This document shows positions 1-5,973 of a stretch of DNA of 5,973 nucleotides, piece after piece. The translations under genes were made by a program, and so were the position numbers. How positions within the stretch are numbered: position 1 is the stretch's first letter; the number at the start of each line of letters is the position of its first letter. The stretch is from Sphingobium sp. (lineage in GTDB: Bacteria; Pseudomonadota; Alphaproteobacteria; Sphingomonadales; Sphingomonadaceae). The notes beneath the pieces are model-generated. The model was given only the letters and a program-made list of their open reading frames with translations. It ran no database searches and was not told the DNA's origin. Where the stretch lies: NCBI GenBank assembly GCA_030148625.1, contig JASBTC010000402.1, positions 1 to 5,973 of the forward strand, written 5' to 3'.

Positions 1-1
1 G

Positions 2-3000
2 ACTCGCTCAAATGCGCGCCTGAACAATGCGCGCCTTTCGATTCGACTGGCGATCGGGGCTTCGAGCCTCGCGATCGCCGCGACTCCGGCACTGGCTCAG
101 GACACGCAGGACGCGCCGCCTCCGACCGAGGAAGCGGAAGAGGTTCTCGTCACCGGCATCCGTGCCAGCCTCGCGCAGGCGATGACGATCAAGCGCGACG
201 CGCAGGGCGTGGTCGATGCGATCTCCGCCGAGGATATCGGCAAATTCCCCGACACCAACCTGGCGGAATCGCTTCAGCGCATCACCGGCGTTTCGATCGA
301 TCGTTCGAACGGCGAGGGTTCGTTCGTCACGGTCCGCGGCTTCGGCCCGGAATTCAACCTGGTGACGCTGAATGGCCGGCAGATGCCGACATCGGGTCTT
401 GGCGACGGCGCCAGCGCGCCGGCCACGCGTTCCTTCGATTTCGCCAATCTCGCGTCCGAAGGGATTGCCGGGGTCGAGGTCTACAAGACCGGCCGTGCGG
501 CGATCCCTTCGGGCGGCATCGGTTCGTCGATCAACATCAAGACGCCGCGCCCGCTCGACCGGCCCGGTCTGCGCGGGAGCATCGCGGTCAAGGGCGTGCT
601 CGACAGTTCTTACAATCAGGGCGACGAGATCACGCCCGAAGTGTCGGGCATCTTCAGCACGACCCTTGCCGACGACAAGGTGGGGATCCTGATCGCGGGC
701 TCGTACCAGAAGCGCAAGGCGAGCAACAACGACTACAAGACCGACTGGCGCGACGGCTATCTGGGCAGCGAGAACAACTGGGGCTCGCTCGCGCAGCCGG
801 GCGACCCGCGCTACGCCAACATCACCAACCGGCCCGATGCGAATGACGTGTACGAGGTCGCGCAGAACGGATCGTACAACCTCAACGATATCGAGCGCGA
901 GCGGATCAACGGCCAGCTGGTGCTGCAATTTCGCCCGATCGAATCGCTGACCGCGACGTTCGACTACACCTATTCCCGCAATACGGTGGAGGTGCGGACG
1001 AGCAGCGTCGGCATCTGGTTCAACCACAACGACACATCGAGCGCTTGGACCGACGGGCCGGTCGCCGGACCGGTCTTCTATTCGGAAGCGTTCGGCGCGA
1101 ACGAGCGCAAGGACCTGTCGTATAGCGGCGCGCTGACCGCGAACCGCAGCGAGAATCACTCGTTCGGCGGCAACCTGACCTGGGAGGCGCCTGGCGGCGT
1201 TACCGCGCAGCTCGATTTCCATCATTCGACCGCGACATCGAAGCCGACCAACAAGTACGGCACCAGCGTATCGGTAGGGAACGCGGTATTCGGCCTGGCG
1301 AACCAGCGGATCAACTTCGACACCTATCTGCCGGTCATCACCACCAGCTTCCACCCTGGCTTCAATCCACTCGACACGTCACAGATCACCCCGACCGGCA
1401 ACGCATTCCGCAACGCCTATTTCCGGGACGAGATCAATCAGGCGCAGCTGAAGGCGCGCTACGATCACGAAGGCGGGCTGCTCGACAGCATCGATTTCGG
1501 CGTCTCGTACGTCGAGAACAAGGTCCGTTCGGCCTATGGCTTCCTTCAGAACGAAACCTGGAGCGGGGCAGGGCCGGCGTCGGACATTCCCGACGATATC
1601 TTCAAGCTGGTGAGCCTGCCCGACAAGTTCCGCGGGCTGGACGGCGCAGGCAATATCATCCCCAGCCTCTACAGCTTCGATTTCGAGCGGATGGTCGATA
1701 TCATCGAGCAGCGCTACGGCACCTGCAGCCGTCCGCAGACGGGCAAGGCGCCGGCGGGAAGCTGCCTGGCCGATTTCACGATCGACCGGCGCATCACCGA
1801 GAAGACGCTGTCGCCCTATGTACAGGTCGCGGGCAAGTTCAGTGCCTTCGGAAACGACGCGCATGTCGTTGCCGGTCTTCGATACGAGCATACCAGCATC
1901 GATTCGATGGCGCTGGTGCCGATCCCCAACGGCACGTCGTGGGACGCGGCCAACGAATTCTACATCTCCTATTCGGGCCAGTCGGATTTCTCGCGCTTCA
2001 AGGGCGATTACGAGCTCTGGTTGCCCGCCATCGACTTCGACATCTCACCGTTCGAGAATGTGAAGCTGCGCGCTTCGTACAGCCACACCATCACCCGTGC
2101 GGACTATGCGAGCCTCCAGGGCGGTCTGACGCTCGACACCCAGTTCCGTATCGCGTTCGGCGGCGGCAGCCGCGGCAACCCAGGTCTGCTTCCGTACAAG
2201 TCGAAGAATATCGATCTGTCGGCGGAATGGTATTACGGGCCGAGCAGCTACATCTCGGTCGGCTTCTTCAACAAGGATGTCGAGAACTTCATCGCGCAAG
2301 ACCGCGTGACCCAAACTGCGTTCGGTCTGCGCACCGTGGCGGGCGGGCCGCGCTACCAGGCAGCGCTCGCGGCACTCGGCTCCAACGCCAGTGCGCAGGA
2401 TATCCGCCAGTATATCTTCGTGAACTTCCCGGGTTCGACCCAGCGGACCGGCGTCGATCCGTCGGGCTACATCACCGGCAAGATCTTTGCGTTGCCCGAA
2501 GATCCGCTGGTGCCGTTCCAGGTCAACACGCCGGTCAACAACGACCGGACGGCGAACCTCTACGGCTTCGAATTCGCGGTCCAGCACAGCTTCTGGGATA
2601 CCGGCTTCGGGGCCATCCTCAACTATACGATCGTCCGGGGCGATGCGACCTACGACAACAGCAAGCCGTCCTCGGTGACGCCGCCTCAGTTCGCGCTGAC
2701 CGGCCTCAGCGACAGCGCGAACGCGGTGCTGTTCTACGACAAGAACGGTATCCAGGCCCGCGTCGCGTACAACTGGCGCCAGAAATTCCTGTCCGGGACG
2801 GGGGCCAACCCGACCTATGTCGAGGATTATGGCCAGATCGACGCCAGTGCGAGCTACGAGTTCATGCCCGGGCTGACCTTATTCGGCGAGGTGATCAACC
2901 TGACGGGCGAAAGCCGGCGCGGACATCGCCGGTCGGATCGCAACGTCTATTTCGCCTCGCCGGGCTATGCCCGCTACGCGGCCGGTGTCCGCTTCAATTT

Positions 3001-3004
3001 CTGA
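2..3004 (+). CDS. TonB-dependent outer-membrane receptor (5'-truncated at window edge)
   Basis: This is a TonB-ExbBD-powered outer-membrane transporter of the large Xanthomonas/Caulobacter class. The frame is open from base 2 to the TGA at 3002-3004, giving 1000 visible residues. No start codon occurs before the signal peptide, so the true start lies just left of the window; base 1 is G, which would fit an ATG ending there. In visible numbering, residues 12-32 form a hydrophobic signal segment ending ALA|Q, residues 47-52 (EVLVTG) are the TonB box, and the plug covers about 60-186, with VRGFGPEFNLVTLNGRQMPT at 111-130 and GGIGSSINIK at 171-180. The rest is barrel, ending in YAAGVRFNF with the terminal Phe that outer-membrane proteins need for assembly. 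There is no N-terminal STN signalling domain, so FecA-like sigma signalling is not expected. The only two cysteines are at 575 and 588. The substrate cannot be read from sequence; relatives often lie in carbohydrate-uptake loci. The internal ATG at 182 would remove both signal peptide and TonB box and is not the start. Confidence 0.95.
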   Translation, partial: TRSNARLNNARLSIRLAIGASSLAIAATPALAQDTQDAPPPTEEAEEVLVTGIRASLAQAMTIKRDAQGVVDAISAEDIGKFPDTNLAESLQRITGVSIDRSNGEGSFVTVRGFGPEFNLVTLNGRQMPTSGLGDGASAPATRSFDFANLASEGIAGVEVYKTGRAAIPSGGIGSSINIKTPRPLDRPGLRGSIAVKGVLDSSYNQGDEITPEVSGIFSTTLADDKVGILIAGSYQKRKASNNDYKTDWRDGYLGSENNWGSLAQPGDPRYANITNRPDANDVYEVAQNGSYNLNDIERERINGQLVLQFRPIESLTATFDYTYSRNTVEVRTSSVGIWFNHNDTSSAWTDGPVAGPVFYSEAFGANERKDLSYSGALTANRSENHSFGGNLTWEAPGGVTAQLDFHHSTATSKPTNKYGTSVSVGNAVFGLANQRINFDTYLPVITTSFHPGFNPLDTSQITPTGNAFRNAYFRDEINQAQLKARYDHEGGLLDSIDFGVSYVENKVRSAYGFLQNETWSGAGPASDIPDDIFKLVSLPDKFRGLDGAGNIIPSLYSFDFERMVDIIEQRYGTCSRPQTGKAPAGSCLADFTIDRRITEKTLSPYVQVAGKFSAFGNDAHVVAGLRYEHTSIDSMALVPIPNGTSWDAANEFYISYSGQSDFSRFKGDYELWLPAIDFDISPFENVKLRASYSHTITRADYASLQGGLTLDTQFRIAFGGGSRGNPGLLPYKSKNIDLSAEWYYGPSSYISVGFFNKDVENFIAQDRVTQTAFGLRTVAGGPRYQAALAALGSNASAQDIRQYIFVNFPGSTQRTGVDPSGYITGKIFALPEDPLVPFQVNTPVNNDRTANLYGFEFAVQHSFWDTGFGAILNYTIVRGDATYDNSKPSSVTPPQFALTGLSDSANAVLFYDKNGIQARVAYNWRQKFLSGTGANPTYVEDYGQIDASASYEFMPGLTLFGEVINLTGESRRGHRRSDRNVYFASPGYARYAAGVRFNF

Positions 3005-3016
3005 GCCTCCTCCCCA

Positions 3017-3046
3017 GCCACCCTCTTCGGAGGGTGGCCTTTTTTT
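3017..3046 (+). terminator. Intrinsic (Rho-independent) terminator after the receptor gene
   Basis: A perfect 9-bp stem (GCCACCCTC at 3017-3025 with GAGGGTGGC at 3030-3038) closes a TTCG loop (3026-3029). The C-G pair around the loop makes the very stable cUUCGg tetraloop. One C and a run of seven T (3040-3046) follow. It begins 13 bases after the receptor stop codon and should end most transcripts of that gene. As the next gene starts only 28 bases further on with no visible promoter, it may also act as a partial terminator that lowers expression of the downstream genes relative to the receptor. Confidence 0.93.
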
Positions 3047-3064
3047 GTTACGGGTGGGGAAACT

Positions 3065-3071
3065 GGAGAGG
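3065..3071 (+). promoter_or_regulatory. Ribosome binding site of the SapC-family gene
   Basis: GGAGAGG lies just before the ATG at 3074, with five bases between its GGAG core and the start codon. It is the only clear Shine-Dalgarno sequence seen in front of the three downstream genes, and it supports 3074 as the start of the first of them. Confidence 0.75.
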
Positions 3072-3073
3072 CA

Positions 3074-3793
3074 ATGGGCGAAACGGTGACGACGACGGGT
3101 CACGCAATGCTGACGGCGGAGGCGCATCGCGAACTGAGCGTCCGCCGCGACCGCGGGCCGGCGCTGGGCGATGCGGTGATGAGCTGCGTGACCATGCCCG
3201 CCGAATTCCGGCGGGTGCAGGTGCATTATCCGATCCTGTTCCGGCGCAATGCCGAGCGCGACGCGTTCACCGCGATCGCGCTGTTCGGCTTTCAGGAAGG
3301 CGAGAACCTGTTCCTGGAAGGCGGGATGTGGGGTGCGGACTATGTGCCGCTCGCGATCGATATCCAGCCCTTCCTGATCGGCGGGACGGCCGATGCGCGA
3401 CAGGTGCATGTCGATCTGGCCAGCCCGCGGATCGGCGCGGGCGAGCGCGTGTTCGACGATGCGGGACGGCCGACCCCCTATCTCGAGGCGGTCGCCGGGC
3501 AATTGGGCGAGCTCGACGAAGGCTATCGCGCGTCGGGCGATTTCTTCGCGGCGCTGCGGCGATACGAGCTGCTCGAGCCGCTGACGCTGGAGATCACGCT
3601 GGACGACGGATCGGTCAACCGGCTGGTCGGGTTTCATGTGATCGACGAGGGACGGCTGGCTGCGCTGGATGCCTCAGCGCTCGGCGCGCTGCATGCGGAG
3701 GGGCATTTGATGCCCATCTTCATGGCGGTCGCGTCGATCGGCAATTTCAACGCGCTGGTCGCGCGCAAGAACCTGCGGCTGACCAATGGCTGA
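3074..3793 (+). CDS. SapC family protein
   Basis: This 239-residue protein matches the SapC family (Pfam PF07277) by its hallmark blocks: YPILF at 52-56, then ALFGFQEGENLFLEGGMWGADYVP at about 69-92 with the ENLF and W-x-A-D-Y-x-P signatures, and the C-terminal block ending NALVARKNLRL. The family name comes from a Campylobacter S-layer gene; the biochemical role of these proteobacterial members is unknown and the S-layer label should not be taken as function. There is no signal peptide or membrane segment, so the protein is probably cytoplasmic. The length is normal for the family and the ATG follows a good ribosome binding site. Its 3' end overlaps the next gene by 8 bases. Homologues commonly sit beside TonB-dependent receptors, cupin-like proteins and tryptophan-halogenase-like genes, as here, which suggests a role shared with these partners. 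Confidence 0.9.
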   Translation: MGETVTTTGHAMLTAEAHRELSVRRDRGPALGDAVMSCVTMPAEFRRVQVHYPILFRRNAERDAFTAIALFGFQEGENLFLEGGMWGADYVPLAIDIQPFLIGGTADARQVHVDLASPRIGAGERVFDDAGRPTPYLEAVAGQLGELDEGYRASGDFFAALRRYELLEPLTLEITLDDGSVNRLVGFHVIDEGRLAALDASALGALHAEGHLMPIFMAVASIGNFNALVARKNLRLTNG

Positions 3794-4817
3794 AGCCGAT
3801 CCCGGCGCCCTGAGCGGACTGGCCACGGTGCCGGAGATCGCGGTGGCGAGCGCGGCCGAACTCGATGCGCGCTTGCGTACCGCGGGCGCGCCATTCGTGG
3901 TGCGCGGGCTGGTCGTGGACTGGCCGCTGGTCGCTGCGGGCAAGCGGTCGGGCCAGGCTGCGCGCGACTATCTGCTGGGCAAACATCGCGACGTGCCCTT
4001 CACCGTCGCGGTCGGCAATGCGGCCGGGGATGCGCGGATCTTCTACGATCCTGCAATGGCGGTGAACTTCCGGACCCTGCGCGGGCGGCTGAGCGACATT
4101 TTCGCGGACATCGATGCGGCGGAGAACGATCCTGCCGCGCCGCCCATCTATGTCGCATCGACCGACGTGCACGACTATTTCGACGGGCTGCACGCCGAGA
4201 ATCATGTCGCGCTGGGCGACCGCCGCTGCCGGGCGGGCATCTGGATCGGCACGCGCACGCGGATCGCGGCGCATAACGATTTCCCGGACAATCTCGCCTG
4301 CGTCGCGGTGGGGCGGCGGCGGTTCACGCTGTTTCCGCCGGATCAGTTCGGCAACCTCTATCTGGGGCCGCTCGACAACACACCTGCGGGCCGCGCAGTG
4401 AGCATGGTCGATTTCGCGGAGCCCGATTTCGCTGCGCACCCCAGGTTCCGCGAGGCGCTGGCGCACGCCCAGGTCGCCGAACTGGAGCCCGGCGACGCGA
4501 TCTTCATCCCTTCGATGTGGTACCACCATGTCGAGGGGCGCTCGGCGTTCAACGTGCTGATCAACTATTGGTGGCGCGAGACGCCCGGCTGGCTTGGCCA
4601 GCCCGAGGATGCGCTGCACCACGCGCTGCTCGCGATCCGCGATCTGCCGCTGGAGGAGAAGGCGCGGTGGCGCGCACTGTTCGATCATTATGTCTTTGCC
4701 AATGGGGATGACGTGACGGAACATCTGCCCGAAGGAGCGCGCGGCATTCTCGATCCGCTGACACCCGAAACCGCGTCGCGCATCCGCGCCTATCTGCTGC
4801 GGCAGCTCAGCCAATGA
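3786..4817 (+). CDS. Cupin-like (JmjC/FIH-type) Fe(II)/2-oxoglutarate-dependent dioxygenase
   Basis: This 343-residue protein has the cupin-like fold of JmjC-type hydroxylases (Pfam Cupin_8, PF13621) and resembles the human asparaginyl hydroxylase FIH. The N-terminal APFVVRGLVVDWP (35-47) is typical of the family and supports the start at 3786. The Fe(II) ligands are visible as H163-x-D165 (AAHNDFP) and a distal His in SMWYHHVEG, probably H247. GRRRFTLFPPDQFGNLY (176-192) matches the FIH region around its 2-oxoglutarate-binding lysine, but Arg178 sits where FIH has Lys214. ELEPGDAIFIPSMWYHH (232-248) is the usual final jelly-roll segment. The expected reaction is hydroxylation of a protein, peptide or small-molecule substrate with O2 and 2-oxoglutarate; the substrate is unknown. 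No signal peptide is seen, so it should act in the cytoplasm. It overlaps the SapC-family gene by 8 bases and the halogenase gene by 4, and lacks a clear ribosome binding site of its own, which points to translational coupling. Confidence 0.88.
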   Translation: MAEADPGALSGLATVPEIAVASAAELDARLRTAGAPFVVRGLVVDWPLVAAGKRSGQAARDYLLGKHRDVPFTVAVGNAAGDARIFYDPAMAVNFRTLRGRLSDIFADIDAAENDPAAPPIYVASTDVHDYFDGLHAENHVALGDRRCRAGIWIGTRTRIAAHNDFPDNLACVAVGRRRFTLFPPDQFGNLYLGPLDNTPAGRAVSMVDFAEPDFAAHPRFREALAHAQVAELEPGDAIFIPSMWYHHVEGRSAFNVLINYWWRETPGWLGQPEDALHHALLAIRDLPLEEKARWRALFDHYVFANGDDVTEHLPEGARGILDPLTPETASRIRAYLLRQLSQ

Positions 4818-5973
4818 CGGAGAAACGCCCCACGCGCGTCGTCATTGCCGGTGGCGGCACCTCGGGCTGGATGGCCGCCGCCGCGATCAGCCGGACGATG
4901 GGCCGCACGGTCGACCTGACCTTGGTCGAATCCGAGCAGATCGGTACGATCGGGGTGGGGGAGTCGACCATCCCGCCGCTGGTCAACTTCAACCGCATCC
5001 TCGGGATCGGCGAGGCCGAGTTCATGGCCGCGGCGCAGGCGACGTTCAAGCTCGGCATCCTGTTCGACAACTGGAAGCATGACGGGCACAGCTATTTCCA
5101 CAGCTTCGGCCTGTCGGGGAAGGATCACTGGTCGGCGGGGTTTCAGCATTTCTGGCTGTACGCGCGCTCGCGAGGCTTTCCCGAGCCCTATGACGACTAT
5201 TGCCTTGAGCTTGCTGCGGCGATGCAGGGCAAGTTCGCGCACCTGCCGCAGGACCGGATGAACTATGCCTATCACGTCGATGCGACGCTATACGGCCGTT
5301 ATCTGCGCAAACTCGCGGAGGAGTCCGGAACGAAGCGCGTCGAGGGCAAGATCCAACGCGTTGAATTGAATGGAGAAACCGGCGACATCGCCGCCCTGCA
5401 CCTCGATGGTGAGCGGCGGATCGAGGGAGATGTATTCGTTGATTGCACCGGTTTTCGAGGCCTGCTGATCGAAGGCGCGCTGCATGCCGGGTTCGAGGAT
5501 TGGGGCCATTGGCTGCCCAACGACAGCGCCATCGCGGTGCAGGCGAGGCATCTGGGACCACCGCAACCCTATACGCAGGCGATCGCGCACGATGCCGGCT
5601 GGCAATGGCGCATCCCGCTCCAGCACCGGATGGGCGCGGGCATCGTCTATTCGAGCGGTTATCTGTCGCGCGACGAGGCGCATCACCGGCTGATCTCGGC
5701 CGTGGGCGAACCACTGATCGAGCCCTTTGATATCAAGTTCCGCGGCGGCGTGCGGCGAAAGCAATGGTATCGCAACTGCGTGGCGATCGGCCTGTCGGGC
5801 GGCTTTGTCGAGCCGCTGGAGGCGACGACGGTTCACCTGATCCAGCGCGCGGTGCTGCGCTTCGTGCGGCTGATGCCCAACGGCCGGGTAAGCGAGCGCG
5901 ATGCTGCCGAGTTCAACGAGCAGCAGCGCCAGGATATCGAGCAGATCCGCGACTTCGTGATCCTGCATTACAA
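4814..5973 (+). CDS. Flavin-dependent halogenase, tryptophan halogenase family (3'-truncated at window edge)
   Basis: The frame starts at an ATG that overlaps the previous stop codon (ATGA, 4814-4817) and runs without a stop to the window end, giving 386 complete codons. Family members are usually about 500 residues, so roughly the last quarter is missing. These enzymes (Pfam PF04820) use FADH2, O2 and chloride or bromide to make hypohalous acid, which a lysine guides to an aromatic substrate. Visible motifs are the FAD-binding GGGTSGW at 13-19, the GVGEST segment at 47-52, the catalytic lysine K79 in TFKLGILF (same number as in PrnA and RebH), the W-x-W-x-I-P signature at 263-268, and GFVEPLEAT at 330-338, where E336 is the likely counterpart of the catalytic Glu346 of PrnA. 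The next residue is Ala, where PrnA has Ser. The substrate-binding C-terminal part is outside the window, so tryptophan specificity cannot be claimed; related BrvH-type enzymes from these bacteria accept indole. A flavin reductase must come from elsewhere. Confidence 0.93.
   Translation, partial: MTEKRPTRVVIAGGGTSGWMAAAAISRTMGRTVDLTLVESEQIGTIGVGESTIPPLVNFNRILGIGEAEFMAAAQATFKLGILFDNWKHDGHSYFHSFGLSGKDHWSAGFQHFWLYARSRGFPEPYDDYCLELAAAMQGKFAHLPQDRMNYAYHVDATLYGRYLRKLAEESGTKRVEGKIQRVELNGETGDIAALHLDGERRIEGDVFVDCTGFRGLLIEGALHAGFEDWGHWLPNDSAIAVQARHLGPPQPYTQAIAHDAGWQWRIPLQHRMGAGIVYSSGYLSRDEAHHRLISAVGEPLIEPFDIKFRGGVRRKQWYRNCVAIGLSGGFVEPLEATTVHLIQRAVLRFVRLMPNGRVSERDAAEFNEQQRQDIEQIRDFVILHY

Noticed and set aside
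27..100. ATG at 27-29 as a start for the receptor
   Set aside because: It is in a different frame from the receptor and yields an Arg/Trp-rich peptide, not a signal sequence.
8..1354. A 448-codon open frame on the minus strand inside the receptor gene
   Set aside because: It lies fully opposite a well-supported receptor reading frame. Its Arg/Ala/Val/Asp-rich composition is what the reverse complement of high-GC coding sequence produces, and it has no recognisable domain.
182..3004. ATG at 182 as the receptor start
   Set aside because: The frame stays open to the left edge and encodes a signal peptide (ending ALA-Q) and TonB box before 182; starting at 182 would give a receptor unable to reach the outer membrane or couple to TonB.
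3045..3050. TTGTTA as a possible -35 promoter element for the SapC-family gene
   Set aside because: A -10 box at normal spacing would fall on the ribosome binding site and start codon, where no TATAAT-like sequence exists.
1939..3813. A 624-codon plus-strand open frame overlapping the receptor end and the SapC-family gene
   Set aside because: It runs through the terminator hairpin and across two real genes in another frame, is Arg/Gln/Gly-rich and has no domain; it is a frame shadow.
3747..4814. A 355-codon minus-strand open frame opposite the cupin-like gene
   Set aside because: It mirrors the cupin-like gene almost end to end and shows only Arg-rich shadow composition; the sense strand carries a clear catalytic motif set.
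5288..5968. Minus-strand open frame of 226 codons near the right edge
   Set aside because: It is opposite the halogenase, whose motifs and family match are clear; no independent evidence for a gene on this strand.

Overview
The window is high-GC, densely coded DNA with all genes on the + strand. It looks like an alphaproteobacterium, most likely a sphingomonad (Sphingomonas or a relative); Caulobacterales are the next best guess. This rests on the type of TonB-dependent receptor (the large Xanthomonas/Caulobacter class with the VTGIR-type TonB box) and on the gene set that follows it. No 16S or other marker gene is present, so the taxonomy is an inference.

Layout: (1) 2-3004, a TonB-dependent outer-membrane receptor, open at the left edge. 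It keeps most of its signal peptide, then the TonB box, plug and complete beta-barrel. (2) 3005-3073, a short gap with a textbook intrinsic terminator (9-bp perfect stem, UUCG loop, T7 tract) and then the ribosome binding site of the next gene. (3) 3074-3793, a SapC-family protein. (4) 3786-4817, a cupin-like/JmjC-type dioxygenase that resembles the asparaginyl hydroxylase FIH. (5) 4814-5973, a flavin-dependent halogenase of the tryptophan-halogenase family, cut off by the right edge. Genes 3, 4 and 5 overlap by 8 and 4 bases, and only the first has a clear Shine-Dalgarno sequence, so they look like one translationally coupled unit.

The combination receptor - SapC - cupin-like - halogenase is a recurring neighbourhood in sphingomonads, caulobacters and xanthomonads, often near sugar or polysaccharide uptake genes. 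The shared task of the three cytoplasmic proteins is, to my knowledge, not established. Two of the three are predicted oxidative modifying enzymes (a 2-oxoglutarate/Fe(II) hydroxylase and an FADH2-dependent halogenase). A plausible but unproven reading is that they modify a common substrate linked to the cargo or surface function of the receptor. The flavin reductase the halogenase needs, any regulator and any carbohydrate enzyme are not in the window.

No RNA gene, mobile element, CRISPR array or frameshift was seen. The long minus-strand open frames are shadows of high-GC coding sequence.
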